Made by a program: the position numbers and the translations under genes
Part shown: positions 6,486 through 14,744 of the stretch, piece after piece
Numbering within the stretch: the first letter of the stretch is position 1
How the letters are laid out: each line of letters opens with the position of its first letter
DNA from: CAYGLV01 sp964351025
Lineage (GTDB): Bacteria > Actinomycetota > Thermoleophilia > Gaiellales > Gaiellaceae
Reading direction: 5' to 3'
Assembly: GCA_964351025.1 (NCBI GenBank)
Contig: CAYGLV010000050.1
Location: 1 to 17,676, forward strand
DNA length: 17,676 nt
The notes under the pieces: model-generated
Database searches by the model: none
What the model was told of the DNA's origin: nothing
The model's input: the letters and a program-made list of their open reading frames with translations, nothing else

Positions 6486-7175
6486 CTACGCGGCCGCGAA
6501 CAGCCGCTCGCGCGCGGCATCGACGAGCGAGGCGAGGAGGAGCGCGCCGTCGGCCGAGCCGAGCAGAGAGTCCACGGCGTGCTCGGGGTGCGGCATCAGC
6601 CCGAACACGTTTCCCTCGGCGTTCTGCACGCCGGCGACCCGGTCGAGGGAGCCGTTGACGTCTTCGGCATAGCGCAGGACGACCTGCCCGTTCGCCTCGA
6701 GCCCGGCCAGCACGTCGGGCGGGGCATACCAGCAGCCCTCGCCGTGCTTGACGGGAATGACGAGTTCCTGCCCGGCCTCGCAGCGGCTCGTGAAGAGCGT
6801 GTCCGCGCGCTCGACCCGCACGGGCACGTCACGGCAGACGAACTCGAGCTGGCGGTTCGGACGCAGCACACCGGGCAGCAGCCCCGCCTCGCAGAGGATC
6901 TGGAAGCCGTTGCAGATGCCGAGCACCGGGCCGCCCTCGGCGGCGAAGCGCGCGACCGCGGCCATCGCCGGCGAGAAGCGCGCGAGCGCGCCGCAGCGGA
7001 GGTAGTCGCCGTAGGAGAAGCCGCCCGGAAGCACGACGGCCCCCGTTCCCCGCGGCAGCTCGTGCTCGGCGTGCCAGAGGAGCGCCGGGTCGGCGCCGAC
7101 CGAGCCGAGCGCCCAGGCGGCGTCGCGATCGTCCTGCGAGCCGGGGAAGACGACGACGGCAATCTTGGGCTTCAC
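6486..7175 (-). CDS. purQ: Phosphoribosylformylglycinamidine synthase subunit PurQ (glutaminase)
   Basis: A 229-residue class I glutamine amidotransferase that hydrolyses glutamine and passes ammonia to PurL for FGAM synthesis. The nucleophile Cys88 lies in L-G-I-C-N-G-F-Q-I-L; the His/Glu partners are in M-P-H-P-E-H (H196, E198). The N-terminal V-V-V-F-P-G-S-Q-D-D-R-D and G-G-F-S-Y-G-D-Y-L-R-C-G-A-L-A are classic PurQ. The GTG at 7175 is chosen because it gives K-P-K-I-A-V-V-V-F at the correct position, overlaps the purS stop by 4 nt (GTGA) and has GGAGGG just upstream. The radical SAM gene follows after 8 bp. Together with purS it supplies two of the three FGAM synthase subunits; purL lies about 6 kb away. 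Confidence 0.96.
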   Translation of the reverse strand: MKPKIAVVVFPGSQDDRDAAWALGSVGADPALLWHAEHELPRGTGAVVLPGGFSYGDYLRCGALARFSPAMAAVARFAAEGGPVLGICNGFQILCEAGLLPGVLRPNRQLEFVCRDVPVRVERADTLFTSRCEAGQELVIPVKHGEGCWYAPPDVLAGLEANGQVVLRYAEDVNGSLDRVAGVQNAEGNVFGLMPHPEHAVDSLLGSADGALLLASLVDAARERLFAAA

Positions 7176-7414
7176 GCGCCCTCCAGCTCGATCTCGGCAC
7201 TCTCGATCAGCGGGTTCGTCAGCAGCTCGGCGCACATCCTCTCCACCTGCGCGCGGGCCTCGATCGGGTCGTCGCTCTCGACCTCGAGCTCGATCAGCCG
7301 CCCCACCCGGATGCCGTGGACGGGGAAGCCGAGCTTGCGCAGTGAGCCCTCCACGGCCTCGCCCTGAGGGTCGAGAATGCCGTCCTTCGGGCGGACGAGC
7401 ACGACCGCCTTCAC
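7172..7414 (-). CDS. purS: Phosphoribosylformylglycinamidine synthase subunit PurS
   Basis: An 80-residue protein. PurS dimers connect PurL and PurQ in the FGAM synthase complex and help ammonia transfer. The sequence shows the family pattern: V-L-V-R-P-K-D-G-I-L-D-P-Q-G-E-A-V near the start, then G-S-L-R-K-L-G-F, then V-R-V-G-R-L-I-E-L-E-V-type strand (here I-R-V-G-R-L-I-E-L-E-V), then the C-terminal M-C-A-E-L-L-T-N-P-L-I-E. The start is the GTG at 7414, giving the usual length; longer readings are out of family. Both ends are GTGA overlaps, with purC upstream and purQ downstream, so translation is coupled through all three genes. No separate Shine-Dalgarno is visible. Confidence 0.95.
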   Translation of the reverse strand: MKAVVLVRPKDGILDPQGEAVEGSLRKLGFPVHGIRVGRLIELEVESDDPIEARAQVERMCAELLTNPLIESAEIELEGA

Positions 7415-8271
7415 AGAACGACCGTCGGGTCGGCGACGTAGGAGTCGAACGGAATGCCCGTCAGGCGCTCGAAGGCCTCGACGTAACGGGCGCGCGTGCC
7501 GGCGACGACCTCGGCGGGCAGGTCGGGGCCGGGCGACGTCTTGTCCCAACCTGTGCTCTCGCAGAAATCGCGTACGAACTGCTTGTCGAACGACGGCTGC
7601 GCCCCGCCGGGCGCGTACCCGTCGGCAGGCCAGAAGCGCGAGGAATCCGGGGTCAGCGCCTCGTCCCCCAGGGTCAGGACGCCAGCGTCGTCGAGCCCCA
7701 GCTCGAACTTCGTGTCGGCGAGGACGATCCCCCGCGCCTCGGCGTGGGCCGCGCCGAACGAGTAGAGGGCGAGGCAGGCCGCCCGGACGCGCCCGTACAG
7801 CTCCTCGCCGACGAGCTCGGACGCCTGCGCCTCGGAGATGTTCTCGTCATGCCCCGTGTGCGCCTTCGCCGCCGGCGTAAAGATCGGCTCCGGCAGGCGC
7901 TCCGACTCCCTCAGGCCGGCCGGGAGCACGTGACCCGAGGTCTGCCCGGTCGCGCGATAGTCCTTCCAGCCCGAGCCGGCGAGGTAGCCACGAACGACGC
8001 ACTCGATCGGCAGCATCTCGAGGCGCCGGCACTCCGTCGAACGCCCGTCGGCGCGCAGCTCCAGCAGGTGGTTTCCCACGATGTGGCGCGTCCGCGCGAA
8101 CCAGTAGGCCGAGAGGCCGGTCAGCACGCGCCCCTTGTCCGGGATCTCGGTCGGCAGGACGACGTCGAAGGTGGAGATCCGGTCGGAGGCGACGAGCAGG
8201 AGCCGGTCCTCGCCGAGAGCGAAGAGCTCTCGAACCTTGCCGCTGCCGACGTGGACGGGCTGATCAGACAT
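7411..8271 (-). CDS. purC: Phosphoribosylaminoimidazole-succinocarboxamide synthase (SAICAR synthetase)
   Basis: A 286-residue SAICAR synthetase, which joins aspartate to CAIR using ATP. Motifs: G-S-G-K-V-R-E-L (about 9-16), the nucleotide-binding start; S-D-R-I-S-T-F-D-V-V-L (29-39); L-P-I-E-C-V-V-R-G-Y-L-A-G-S-G-W; L-A-D-T-K-F-E-L-G; and the acidic D-E-A-L-T-P-D-S-S-R-F-W. Length places it in the longer single-domain type rather than the short ~240-residue Bacillus type. The ATG at 8271 is preceded by AGAGGAG about 7 nt upstream. The purB stop lies 8 nt inside this gene and the purS GTG overlaps its TGA, so purB-purC-purS-purQ form a compact coupled run. Confidence 0.96.
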   Translation of the reverse strand: MSDQPVHVGSGKVRELFALGEDRLLLVASDRISTFDVVLPTEIPDKGRVLTGLSAYWFARTRHIVGNHLLELRADGRSTECRRLEMLPIECVVRGYLAGSGWKDYRATGQTSGHVLPAGLRESERLPEPIFTPAAKAHTGHDENISEAQASELVGEELYGRVRAACLALYSFGAAHAEARGIVLADTKFELGLDDAGVLTLGDEALTPDSSRFWPADGYAPGGAQPSFDKQFVRDFCESTGWDKTSPGPDLPAEVVAGTRARYVEAFERLTGIPFDSYVADPTVVL

Positions 8272-9580
8272 GCACACGCTCCTCTCTGGGGGCGAGCGCG
8301 CGCAGGCGCTCGAAGACGGTGTCGACATGACGGGTGTAGGCGCCGAGATCGAAGACCGCGTCGAGGTCGGCGTGGGCGGCGAGCTCCGCATCGCCGCGGA
8401 CGAGCCCGCGGAAGTCCAGGCCCTCGTCCCAGGAGCGCATCGCAAGCCGCTGCACGTGCCGGTAGGCATCGTCGCGGGGCAGGCCCGACTCGACGAGCGC
8501 GAGCAGCAGCCGCTGGCTGAAGAAGAGATGGTGGCTCGCCTCGAGGTTCTCGCGCATCCGCTCCGGCCGCACGACGAGCCCCTCGACGAGCCAGGCGAAG
8601 CGGTCGAGCATGTAGTCGGTCGCGAGGAAGGCGTCGGGGATGACGACGCGCTCGGCGGAGGAGTGCGAGATGTCGCGCTCGTGCCAGAGCGCGACGTTCT
8701 CGAGCCCGACGAGCGCGGCGGCGCGGACGACGCGCGCAAGCCCGCAGATCCGCTCGGCCGTGATCGGGTTCCGCTTGTGCGGCATCGCCGAGGAGCCCTT
8801 CTGGCCCTTGCCGAACGGCTCCTCGACCTCGCGCACCTCCGTGCGGGCGAGGTGACGAATCTCGAGCGCATAGCGGTCGAGCGAGGAGGCGAGCACGGCG
8901 AGCGCGTTCAGCAGCTCGGCGTGGCGGTCGCGCTGCAGGATCTGCGTCGAGGAGGGCGCAGGCTCGAGCCCCAGCCGCTCGCACGCGACCCGCTCGACCT
9001 CGGGATCGGTCGCCGAGTACGTGCCCACTGCGCCCGAGAGCTTTCCGACGCGCATCCCCTCGAGCGCGCGGGCGATCCGCGTGCGATCGCGGTCGAACGC
9101 GAAGGCCCAGCCGGCGAGCTTGAGCCCGAAGGTCGTCGGCTCGGCGTGCACACCGTGCGTCCGTCCCATGCAGAGCGTCTCTCGGTGCTCCTCGGCGCGG
9201 GTGACGACCGCGGCGAGGGCGCGGTCGATCCCCTCGAGGATGAGCGCGCCGGCCGCCCCGATCTGTAGCGCGAGTGCCGTGTCGAGCACGTCGGACGAGG
9301 TGAGCCCGTAATGGAACCAGCGGCCCTCCTCACCGAGCCCCTCCGCGACGGCGTCCACGAAGGCGGCGACGTCGTGGTGGGTCTGCGCCTCTATCTCGGC
9401 GACGCGTTGGGGGGTCGGAGCGACGGCGTGCGCGCGGATCGCCTCGACCGCCTCGGCGGGAACCGTTCCCACGGCCGCCCAGCCGTCGAGCGCGGCGAGC
9501 TCGACAGCGAGCCAGCGCGCCAGCTTCGCCTCGTCCGACCAGAGAGCGGTCATGGCCGAACGGGAGTAGCGCGCGATCAC
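8264..9580 (-). CDS. purB: Adenylosuccinate lyase
   Basis: A 438-residue fumarase/aspartase-superfamily enzyme that removes fumarate from SAICAR (to AICAR) and from adenylosuccinate (to AMP), so it serves both the shared pathway and the PurA branch. The superfamily signature G-S-S-A-M-P-H-K-R-N-P is at about 262-272; T-S-S-D-V-L-D-T-A (about 94-102) and G-R-T-H-G-V-H-A-E-P (about 139-148) are the other active-site regions. The GTG at 9580 is chosen over the ATG nine codons later because it supplies the conserved I-A-R-Y-S-R opening and lies 7 nt after a near-consensus TAGAAT box. It follows purD after 46 bp and overlaps purC by 8 nt. Confidence 0.96.
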   Translation of the reverse strand: MIARYSRSAMTALWSDEAKLARWLAVELAALDGWAAVGTVPAEAVEAIRAHAVAPTPQRVAEIEAQTHHDVAAFVDAVAEGLGEEGRWFHYGLTSSDVLDTALALQIGAAGALILEGIDRALAAVVTRAEEHRETLCMGRTHGVHAEPTTFGLKLAGWAFAFDRDRTRIARALEGMRVGKLSGAVGTYSATDPEVERVACERLGLEPAPSSTQILQRDRHAELLNALAVLASSLDRYALEIRHLARTEVREVEEPFGKGQKGSSAMPHKRNPITAERICGLARVVRAAALVGLENVALWHERDISHSSAERVVIPDAFLATDYMLDRFAWLVEGLVVRPERMRENLEASHHLFFSQRLLLALVESGLPRDDAYRHVQRLAMRSWDEGLDFRGLVRGDAELAAHADLDAVFDLGAYTRHVDTVFERLRALAPREERVHV

Positions 9581-9587
9581 TGCAGCG

Positions 9588-9593
9588 ATTCTA
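9588..9593 (-). promoter_or_regulatory. Putative -10 box TAGAAT, leaderless start of purB
   Basis: TAGAAT differs from TATAAT at one position and ends 7 nt before the purB GTG. It is in the 46-bp purD-purB gap, where no Shine-Dalgarno is evident. It is the best -10 match in the window and suggests a second promoter inside the purine run. No -35 hexamer is convincing. Confidence 0.5.
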
Positions 9594-9626
9594 GATGCGG
9601 CCCCGGGCGGGCGGCCCGAGAGCCGA

Positions 9627-10856
9627 TCAGACCCGGACGGCGGCCCCCGCCGCGGCGGCCTCGGCGATGTCGCTGCGGTAGCGGGCGCCGGCGAAGGAGA
9701 TCTCCGCGCAGCCGGCATAGGCGGCGGCCCGCGCCTCCGCGAGGGATGCACCGAGGCCGGTGACGTTGAGCACGCGCCCGCCGTTCGTCAGGACCTGGCC
9801 GTCCCGCGAGGCGGTTCCGGCGTGAAAGACGAGCGCGCCGCCCGCTTCCGCGACCTCGATCCCCTCGATCGGCGAGCCGTGGTCGGCGGCTGCCGGGTAG
9901 TCGCCGGCCGCGATCACGACGCTGACGGCCGCCTGCGCGCCTGTCTCGAGCCCGATCCCCGAGAGGTCGCCCGTCGCCACGGCCGCGAGCGCCACGAGGA
10001 GATCGCCCTCGAGCCGGGGCGCGATCGACTGCGTCTCCGGGTCGCCGAACCGGCAGTTGAACTCGAGCACGCGCGGGCCAGCCTCGGTCAGGATCAGCCC
10101 TGCGTAGAGCAGGCCGCGGAACGGCGCGCCACGAGCGGCCAGCTCGCGCAGCACCGGCTGGTGCACCCGCTCGACGAGCTCCGCAGCCTGTGCAGGCGAA
10201 AGGCCCGGAACGGGCGAGTACGAGCCCATCCCGCCCGTGTTCGGCCCCTCGTCTCCGTCGTACGCGCGCTTGAAGTCCTGCGCGGGCGCGAGCGCCAGCG
10301 CAGTGCGGCCGTCGCAGAGCGCGAGCAGCGACAGCTCCGGCCCCTCGAGCAGCTCCTCGATCACGAGCGGCCCGTCGAAGGCCGCCGCCGCCGCGAGCCC
10401 CGCGTCCAGCTCCGCCTGCGTCCGGCAGACGAAGACGCCCTTGCCGGCGGCGAGCCCGTCGGCCTTCACGACACACGGCGGGCGCGCGACGGCGAGCGAC
10501 TCGGCGGTCGGAACGCCGGCCGCGTGCAGCACGTCCTTGGCGAAGCTCTTCGAGCCCTCGATCCGCGCGGCCGCCGCGCTCGGCCCGAAGACCGCGATCC
10601 CGTTGCGGCGCAGCTCGTCGGCGACGCCGGCGACGAGCGGCGCCTCCGGGCCGATCACCACGAGGTCGATCCCGAGCGTCAGCGCAAGGTCGAGCAGCCC
10701 CTCACCGTCGTCGGCGCGCACCGGATGGCAGAGCCCGAGCCGGGCGATGCCGGGGTTGCCGGGCGCAGCGTGCAGCTCGGTGAGCGACGGCGACTGGGCG
10801 AGCTTCCAGGCAAGCGCGTGCTCGCGCCCGCCCGAGCCGACGAGGAGGACCTTCAC
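9627..10856 (-). CDS. purD: Phosphoribosylamine-glycine ligase (GAR synthetase)
   Basis: A 409-residue ATP-grasp enzyme making glycinamide ribonucleotide from phosphoribosylamine and glycine. The N-terminus carries the G-S-G-G-R-E-H motif (residues 7-13). The ATP-grasp body shows V-V-K-A-D-G-L-A-A-G-K-G-V, then D-F-K-R-A-Y-D-G-D-E-G-P-N-T-G-G-M-G-S-Y-S-P and V-L-E-F-N-C-R-F-G-D-P-E-T-Q, all diagnostic. The GTG at 10856 gives the canonical opening V-K-V-L-L-V-G; no ribosome site precedes it, but a TACACT box ends 7 nt upstream. It heads the minus-strand purine run and diverges from the methyltransferase gene at 10947. Confidence 0.96.
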   Translation of the reverse strand: MKVLLVGSGGREHALAWKLAQSPSLTELHAAPGNPGIARLGLCHPVRADDGEGLLDLALTLGIDLVVIGPEAPLVAGVADELRRNGIAVFGPSAAAARIEGSKSFAKDVLHAAGVPTAESLAVARPPCVVKADGLAAGKGVFVCRTQAELDAGLAAAAAFDGPLVIEELLEGPELSLLALCDGRTALALAPAQDFKRAYDGDEGPNTGGMGSYSPVPGLSPAQAAELVERVHQPVLRELAARGAPFRGLLYAGLILTEAGPRVLEFNCRFGDPETQSIAPRLEGDLLVALAAVATGDLSGIGLETGAQAAVSVVIAAGDYPAAADHGSPIEGIEVAEAGGALVFHAGTASRDGQVLTNGGRVLNVTGLGASLAEARAAAYAGCAEISFAGARYRSDIAEAAAAGAAVRV

Positions 10857-10863
10857 GGGCCGG

Positions 10864-10869
10864 AGTGTA
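10864..10869 (-). promoter_or_regulatory. Putative -10 box TACACT, leaderless start of purD
   Basis: TACACT fits TAnnnT and ends 7 nt before the purD GTG. The 16-nt stretch from box to GTG matches the corresponding stretch before purA (13165-13170) at 13 of 16 positions. It would start the main purine transcript exactly at the start codon. Confidence 0.5.
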
Positions 10870-10911
10870 TTCCCGGAAGGCGCTCCCGCCGCCGAGGTGC
10901 GGCTCGTCCGC

Positions 10912-10940
10912 TTGACGCCCTGAGCGCCGCGCGCAAGGCT
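10912..10940 (+). promoter_or_regulatory. Putative promoter TTGACG-N17-AAGGCT for methyltransferase 2
   Basis: A good -35 (TTGACG, 10912-10917) is separated by 17 nt from AAGGCT (10935-10940), which keeps the key A2 and T6 of the -10. The ATG at 10947 follows after 6 nt with no Shine-Dalgarno between, again predicting a leaderless transcript. It is the only unit here with a recognisable -35. Confidence 0.45.
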
Positions 10941-10946
10941 TGTGCG

Positions 10947-11729
10947 ATGGCAGAGGGCGCGCAGACCTTCCGGGTCTCGGACACCGCGTACGACCGCTAC
11001 ATGGGTCGGTACTCCAACCCGCTGGCGCAGGAGCTGCTGCGCGCCGCGGGAGTGGAGCCGGGACAGCGCGCGCTCGACGTCGGCTGCGGCCCGGGCGCGC
11101 TCGCGGCGGCGCTCGTCTCGGCGCTCGGGCCGGGCAATGTCGCAGCAGTCGATCCCTCCGAGCCGTTCGTCGAGGCCTGCCGACGAAGAAACCCCGGCGT
11201 CGAGGTTTCGGCCGGCACGGCCGAGCACCTGCCCTTCCCCGACGGGAGCTTCGACGCAGTGCTCGCGCAGCTCGTCGTCCCGTTCATGTCGGACGCTCGG
11301 TCTGGCGTACGCGAGATGCGCCGCTGTGTGCGCCCGGGTGGGGTCGTTGCCGCCTGCACGTGGGACTACGGCGACGGGATGACCATGCTCAGCACGTTCT
11401 GGGGTGCCGCGCAGGCGCTCGACCCGGCGGCGCCCGACGAGGCCGCGACGCTGCGCTATTGCCGCCGCGGCGAGCTCGGTGCGCTCTGGCGCGAGACCGG
11501 TTTGCGCGACGTCGAGGATGGAGCGCTGACGGTCAAGGCCGGCTACGCGGGCTTCGACGACCTCTGGGAGCCGTTCACGCTCGGGGTCGGCCCCGGCGGC
11601 GCCTACTGCACGTCCCTTGACGACGAGCGGCGCCCGGCGCTGCGGGAGGAGTACTTCCGCCGGCTGGGCGAGCCGGCCGGCCCGTTCACGCTCGGCGCGC
11701 GCGCCTGGTACGCGGTGGGCCGGGCTTAG
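10947..11729 (+). CDS. Class I SAM-dependent methyltransferase (Methyltransf_11-like)
   Basis: A 260-residue protein. Motif I is L-D-V-G-C-G-P-G (about 43-50), followed by V-A-A-V-D-P-S-E-P-F-V-E-A-C (acidic end of strand 2), G-T-A-E-H-L-P-F-P-D-G-S-F-D-A-V-L-A-Q-L (motif II) and M-R-R-C-V-R-P-G-G-V-V-A-A-C-T-W-D-Y (motif III). The pre-motif segment Y-D-R-Y-M-G-R-Y-S is seen in UbiE-like and related methyltransferases. Substrate unknown. The gene stands alone on the plus strand between purD and purA. Its TAG is followed at once by an 18-bp repeat that reappears, inverted, at the purA stop. It is a different subfamily from the methyltransferase at 3681-4412. Confidence 0.88.
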   Translation: MAEGAQTFRVSDTAYDRYMGRYSNPLAQELLRAAGVEPGQRALDVGCGPGALAAALVSALGPGNVAAVDPSEPFVEACRRRNPGVEVSAGTAEHLPFPDGSFDAVLAQLVVPFMSDARSGVREMRRCVRPGGVVAACTWDYGDGMTMLSTFWGAAQALDPAAPDEAATLRYCRRGELGALWRETGLRDVEDGALTVKAGYAGFDDLWEPFTLGVGPGGAYCTSLDDERRPALREEYFRRLGEPAGPFTLGARAWYAVGRA

Positions 11730-11891
11730 AACTCGTTTCAGAATGACGGCTCGTCGACGGGGCACGCTGGGCGACTGCGAGGCGAGGACGCAGGGAGCCT
11801 CGATAGCAGCGCTATCGGGGCGACTGAGGACGACGTCCTCGCGCTGCCCAGTGTGGCCCGGCGGCACAGCGCTTCATTCTGAAACGAGTTC
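11729..11891. repeat. 163-bp imperfect palindromic element with perfect 18-bp inverted termini
   Basis: The left end GAACTCGTTTCAGAATGA (11729-11746) and its exact reverse complement (11874-11891) bound the gap between the converging methyltransferase 2 and purA genes; each repeat begins at or just after a TAG stop. The centre is another stem, CGATAGC (11801-11807), loop AGC, GCTATCG (11811-11817), extendable to about 11 pairs with a wobble. Between centre and ends the two halves are partly complementary (for example CACGCTGGGC on the left against CACACTGGGC from the right), so the whole could fold as one long interrupted hairpin. There is no ORF of note and no T-run. It could be a two-way terminator or one copy of a dispersed non-coding repeat (MITE- or REP-like). 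Confidence 0.75.
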
Positions 11892-13157
<1,266 letters not shown>

Positions 13158-13164
13158 GTGCCCG

Positions 13165-13170
13165 AGTGTC
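13165..13170 (-). promoter_or_regulatory. Putative -10 box GACACT, leaderless start of purA
   Basis: GACACT keeps A2 and T6 of the -10 and ends 7 nt before the purA GTG. The sequence from box to GTG closely resembles that before purD (ACACTC, then GGC and CGTG at the same spacing). It is in the 45-bp dnaB-purA gap. Confidence 0.38.
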
Positions 13171-13202
13171 GCACACCCGGCCGCGAGCGGACGCCGGAGC
13201 CG

Positions 13203-14567
13203 CTACCCCGCCGCGAGGTCGGCGAACTTCGCGTACCGCTTCAGGAACGACAGCTTGACCGAGTCGGTGGGGCCGTTGCGGTGCTTGGAGAGGATGATCT
13301 CGGCGATCCCCTGCTGCTCGGACTCCTCGCCGTTGTAGTACTCGTCGCGGTAGACGAAGAAGACGAGGTCGGCGTCCTGCTCGATCGAGCCGCTCTCTCT
13401 CAGGTCGGAGAGGATCGGCCGCTTGTCGTGGCGCTGCTCGACCGCGCGCGAGAGCTGGGACATGGCCACGATGGGCACGTCGAGGTCGCGCGCCAGGACC
13501 TTCAGCGCGCGCGAGATCTGCGAGACCTCCTGGACGCGGTTCTCGGCGTTCGCGCCCGAGGTCATCAGCTGCAGGTAGTCGACGACGATCAGTCCGAGCG
13601 ACGGCTCGCGCATCTTCAGACGGCGCGCCTTCGAGCGGATCTCCATCATCGTGATCGAGCCGGTGTCGTCCACGAAGATCGGCGCCTTCATCAGCTTGTC
13701 GCAGGCGGCCGTCAGCCGCGGCCAGTCGTCCACCGCGAGCTTGCCGGTGCGCAGGCGCTGCGACTCGACCTTCGCCTCGCTGCACATCAGCCGCTGCGTG
13801 ACCTCGGACTTCGACATCTCGAGCGTGAAGAGGGCGACCGGGATCTCGTGCCGGATCGCGAGGTTCGCGGCCATGCAGAGCCCGAGCGCCGACTTCCCCA
13901 TCGAGGGGCGGGCCGCGAGGATGATCAGGTTGCCGGGCTGGAAGCCCGAGGTGAGCTTGTCGAGCTCGCGGAAGCCGGTCGGGCAGCCGGTGACGTCGGC
14001 ACCCGCTTCGTAGAGCTGGGTGATCCGCTCGAAGCTCTCCTTGAGCAGGCTCTCGATGTGCGTGAAGTCGCTCGTCACCCGGGCCTGGGCGAGCTCGAAG
14101 ATGACCTGCTCGGCGCGGTCGACGAGGTCCGCGGTCTCGCCGGGCCGGTCCTGGCCGAGCCGCGCGATCTCGGCCCCCGCGCGGACGAGCCCGCGCAACG
14201 TCGCCATCTCGCGCACGATGCGGGCGTAGTGGGCCGCGTTCGCCGACGCCGGCACGAGCGCCGCCAGCTCGGCGAGCTTGCCACGGCCGCCGATCGCCTC
14301 GAGCTCACCGCGCTGCTCGAGCTCGTCCACGAGCGTGATCGCATCCACCGGCTCGCCCTTGGCGTAGAGCGAGAGCGCCGCGCGGTAGACCTTGGCGTGG
14401 CTCTCGCGGTAGAAGTCGCCGGCGTCGAGCACCTCGCTGACGGCGCCGATCGCGCCCGGCGAGAGCATCATCGCGCCGAGGACGGACTCCTCGGCCTCGA
14501 GGTTCTGGGGCGGGACGGGAGCCGTCGTGGGGGCAGCGGGCGCGACGGTCACGGCTCTACTCAACAC
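13203..14567 (-). CDS. dnaB: Replicative DNA helicase DnaB
   Basis: A 454-residue hexameric helicase that unwinds DNA at the fork. The N-terminal domain (P-P-Q-N-L-E-A-E-E-S-V-L-G-A-M, about 19-33) mediates primase contact; the RecA-like C-terminal domain has Walker A A-R-P-S-M-G-K-S (219-226) and Walker B L-I-V-V-D-Y-L-Q-L (326-334), followed by M-S-Q-L-S-R and S-G-S-I-E-Q-D-A-D. No intein interrupts the P-loop, a common insertion site in actinobacterial dnaB. The GTG at 14567 is used; a second in-frame GTG at 14549 would remove six residues, and neither has a clear ribosome site. The upstream 177 bp contain hairpins and DnaA-box-like sites, so the gene may be uncoupled from rplI and regulated separately. 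Confidence 0.95.
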   Translation of the reverse strand: MLSRAVTVAPAAPTTAPVPPQNLEAEESVLGAMMLSPGAIGAVSEVLDAGDFYRESHAKVYRAALSLYAKGEPVDAITLVDELEQRGELEAIGGRGKLAELAALVPASANAAHYARIVREMATLRGLVRAGAEIARLGQDRPGETADLVDRAEQVIFELAQARVTSDFTHIESLLKESFERITQLYEAGADVTGCPTGFRELDKLTSGFQPGNLIILAARPSMGKSALGLCMAANLAIRHEIPVALFTLEMSKSEVTQRLMCSEAKVESQRLRTGKLAVDDWPRLTAACDKLMKAPIFVDDTGSITMMEIRSKARRLKMREPSLGLIVVDYLQLMTSGANAENRVQEVSQISRALKVLARDLDVPIVAMSQLSRAVEQRHDKRPILSDLRESGSIEQDADLVFFVYRDEYYNGEESEQQGIAEIILSKHRNGPTDSVKLSFLKRYAKFADLAAG

Positions 14568-14621
14568 GTCCCGTCAAGCCGGGCCTGTGTACGCGATTTG
14601 CAGGGCTGAAGAACATGCGTT

Positions 14622-14642
14622 CGCAGGCTATCCACACCTGCG
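14622..14642. repeat. Perfect hairpin CGCAGG-N9-CCTGCG enclosing a DnaA-box-like site
   Basis: Six-base arms (14622-14627 and 14637-14642) flank CTATCCACA (14628-14636), which differs from the DnaA box TTATCCACA at one base. In the dnaB transcript the box would lie in the hairpin loop; as DNA it could bind DnaA. Part of the rplI-dnaB gap. Confidence 0.5.
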
Positions 14643-14655
14643 GACGGCATCTCCA

Positions 14656-14693
14656 CAGCGGCTGCCCAAGTTGTTGGGCGGAAAACGCCGCTG
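14656..14693. repeat. Nested stem-loop in the rplI-dnaB gap
   Basis: Outer arms CAGCGGC (14656-14662) and GCCGCTG (14687-14693) enclose an inner hairpin GCCCAA (14664-14669), loop GTTG, TTGGGC (14674-14679), with an unpaired GGAAAAC segment on one side. Both stems are perfect. It would be in the dnaB leader if transcription starts near rplI. Function unknown: an attenuator, an RNA processing site or a protein-binding element are possible. Confidence 0.45.
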
Positions 14694-14709
14694 CGAGCGG
14701 GAAGTTCAG

Positions 14710-14739
14710 ACGGTCCTCCACATGGGTGTGGAGGACCGT
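14710..14739 (-). terminator. Strong 13-bp hairpin after rplI, candidate U-less terminator
   Basis: Arms 14710-14722 (ACGGTCCTCCACA) and 14727-14739 pair perfectly over 13 bp around a TGGG loop. It begins 5 nt past the rplI stop on the minus strand. No T-run follows in either direction, so it resembles the U-poor hairpins suggested as terminators or mRNA 3' stabilisers in GC-rich actinobacteria. It also carries two inverted TCCACA cores, so a DNA-binding role competes with this reading. Confidence 0.45.
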
Positions 14740-14744
14740 GTGGA

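Larger units (their letters stand above)
14628..14744. promoter_or_regulatory. Cluster of five DnaA-box-like TCCACA/TGTGGA cores upstream of dnaB
   Basis: TCCACA occurs at 14631-14636, 14652-14657 and 14717-14722, and its complement TGTGGA at 14727-14732 and 14739-14744. The closest to consensus are CTATCCACA (one change from TTATCCACA) and, on the minus strand, TAGTCCACA (one change from TTGTCCACA). The others match about seven of nine bases. Five in under 120 bp is far above chance, even allowing that two belong to one palindrome. They may let DnaA control dnaB. No AT-rich unwinding region is present, so an origin is not claimed. Confidence 0.45.

Noticed and set aside
4915..6672. Plus-strand 585-codon open frame opposite the radical SAM gene
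   Set aside because: Same shadow effect: the minus strand encodes intact radical SAM motifs, while the plus frame is low-complexity and crosses into purQ.
14568..14744. Chromosomal origin (oriC)
   Set aside because: DnaA-like boxes are present, but there is no AT-rich unwinding region and no dnaA, dnaN or gyrase gene nearby. A regulatory cluster is the safer reading.
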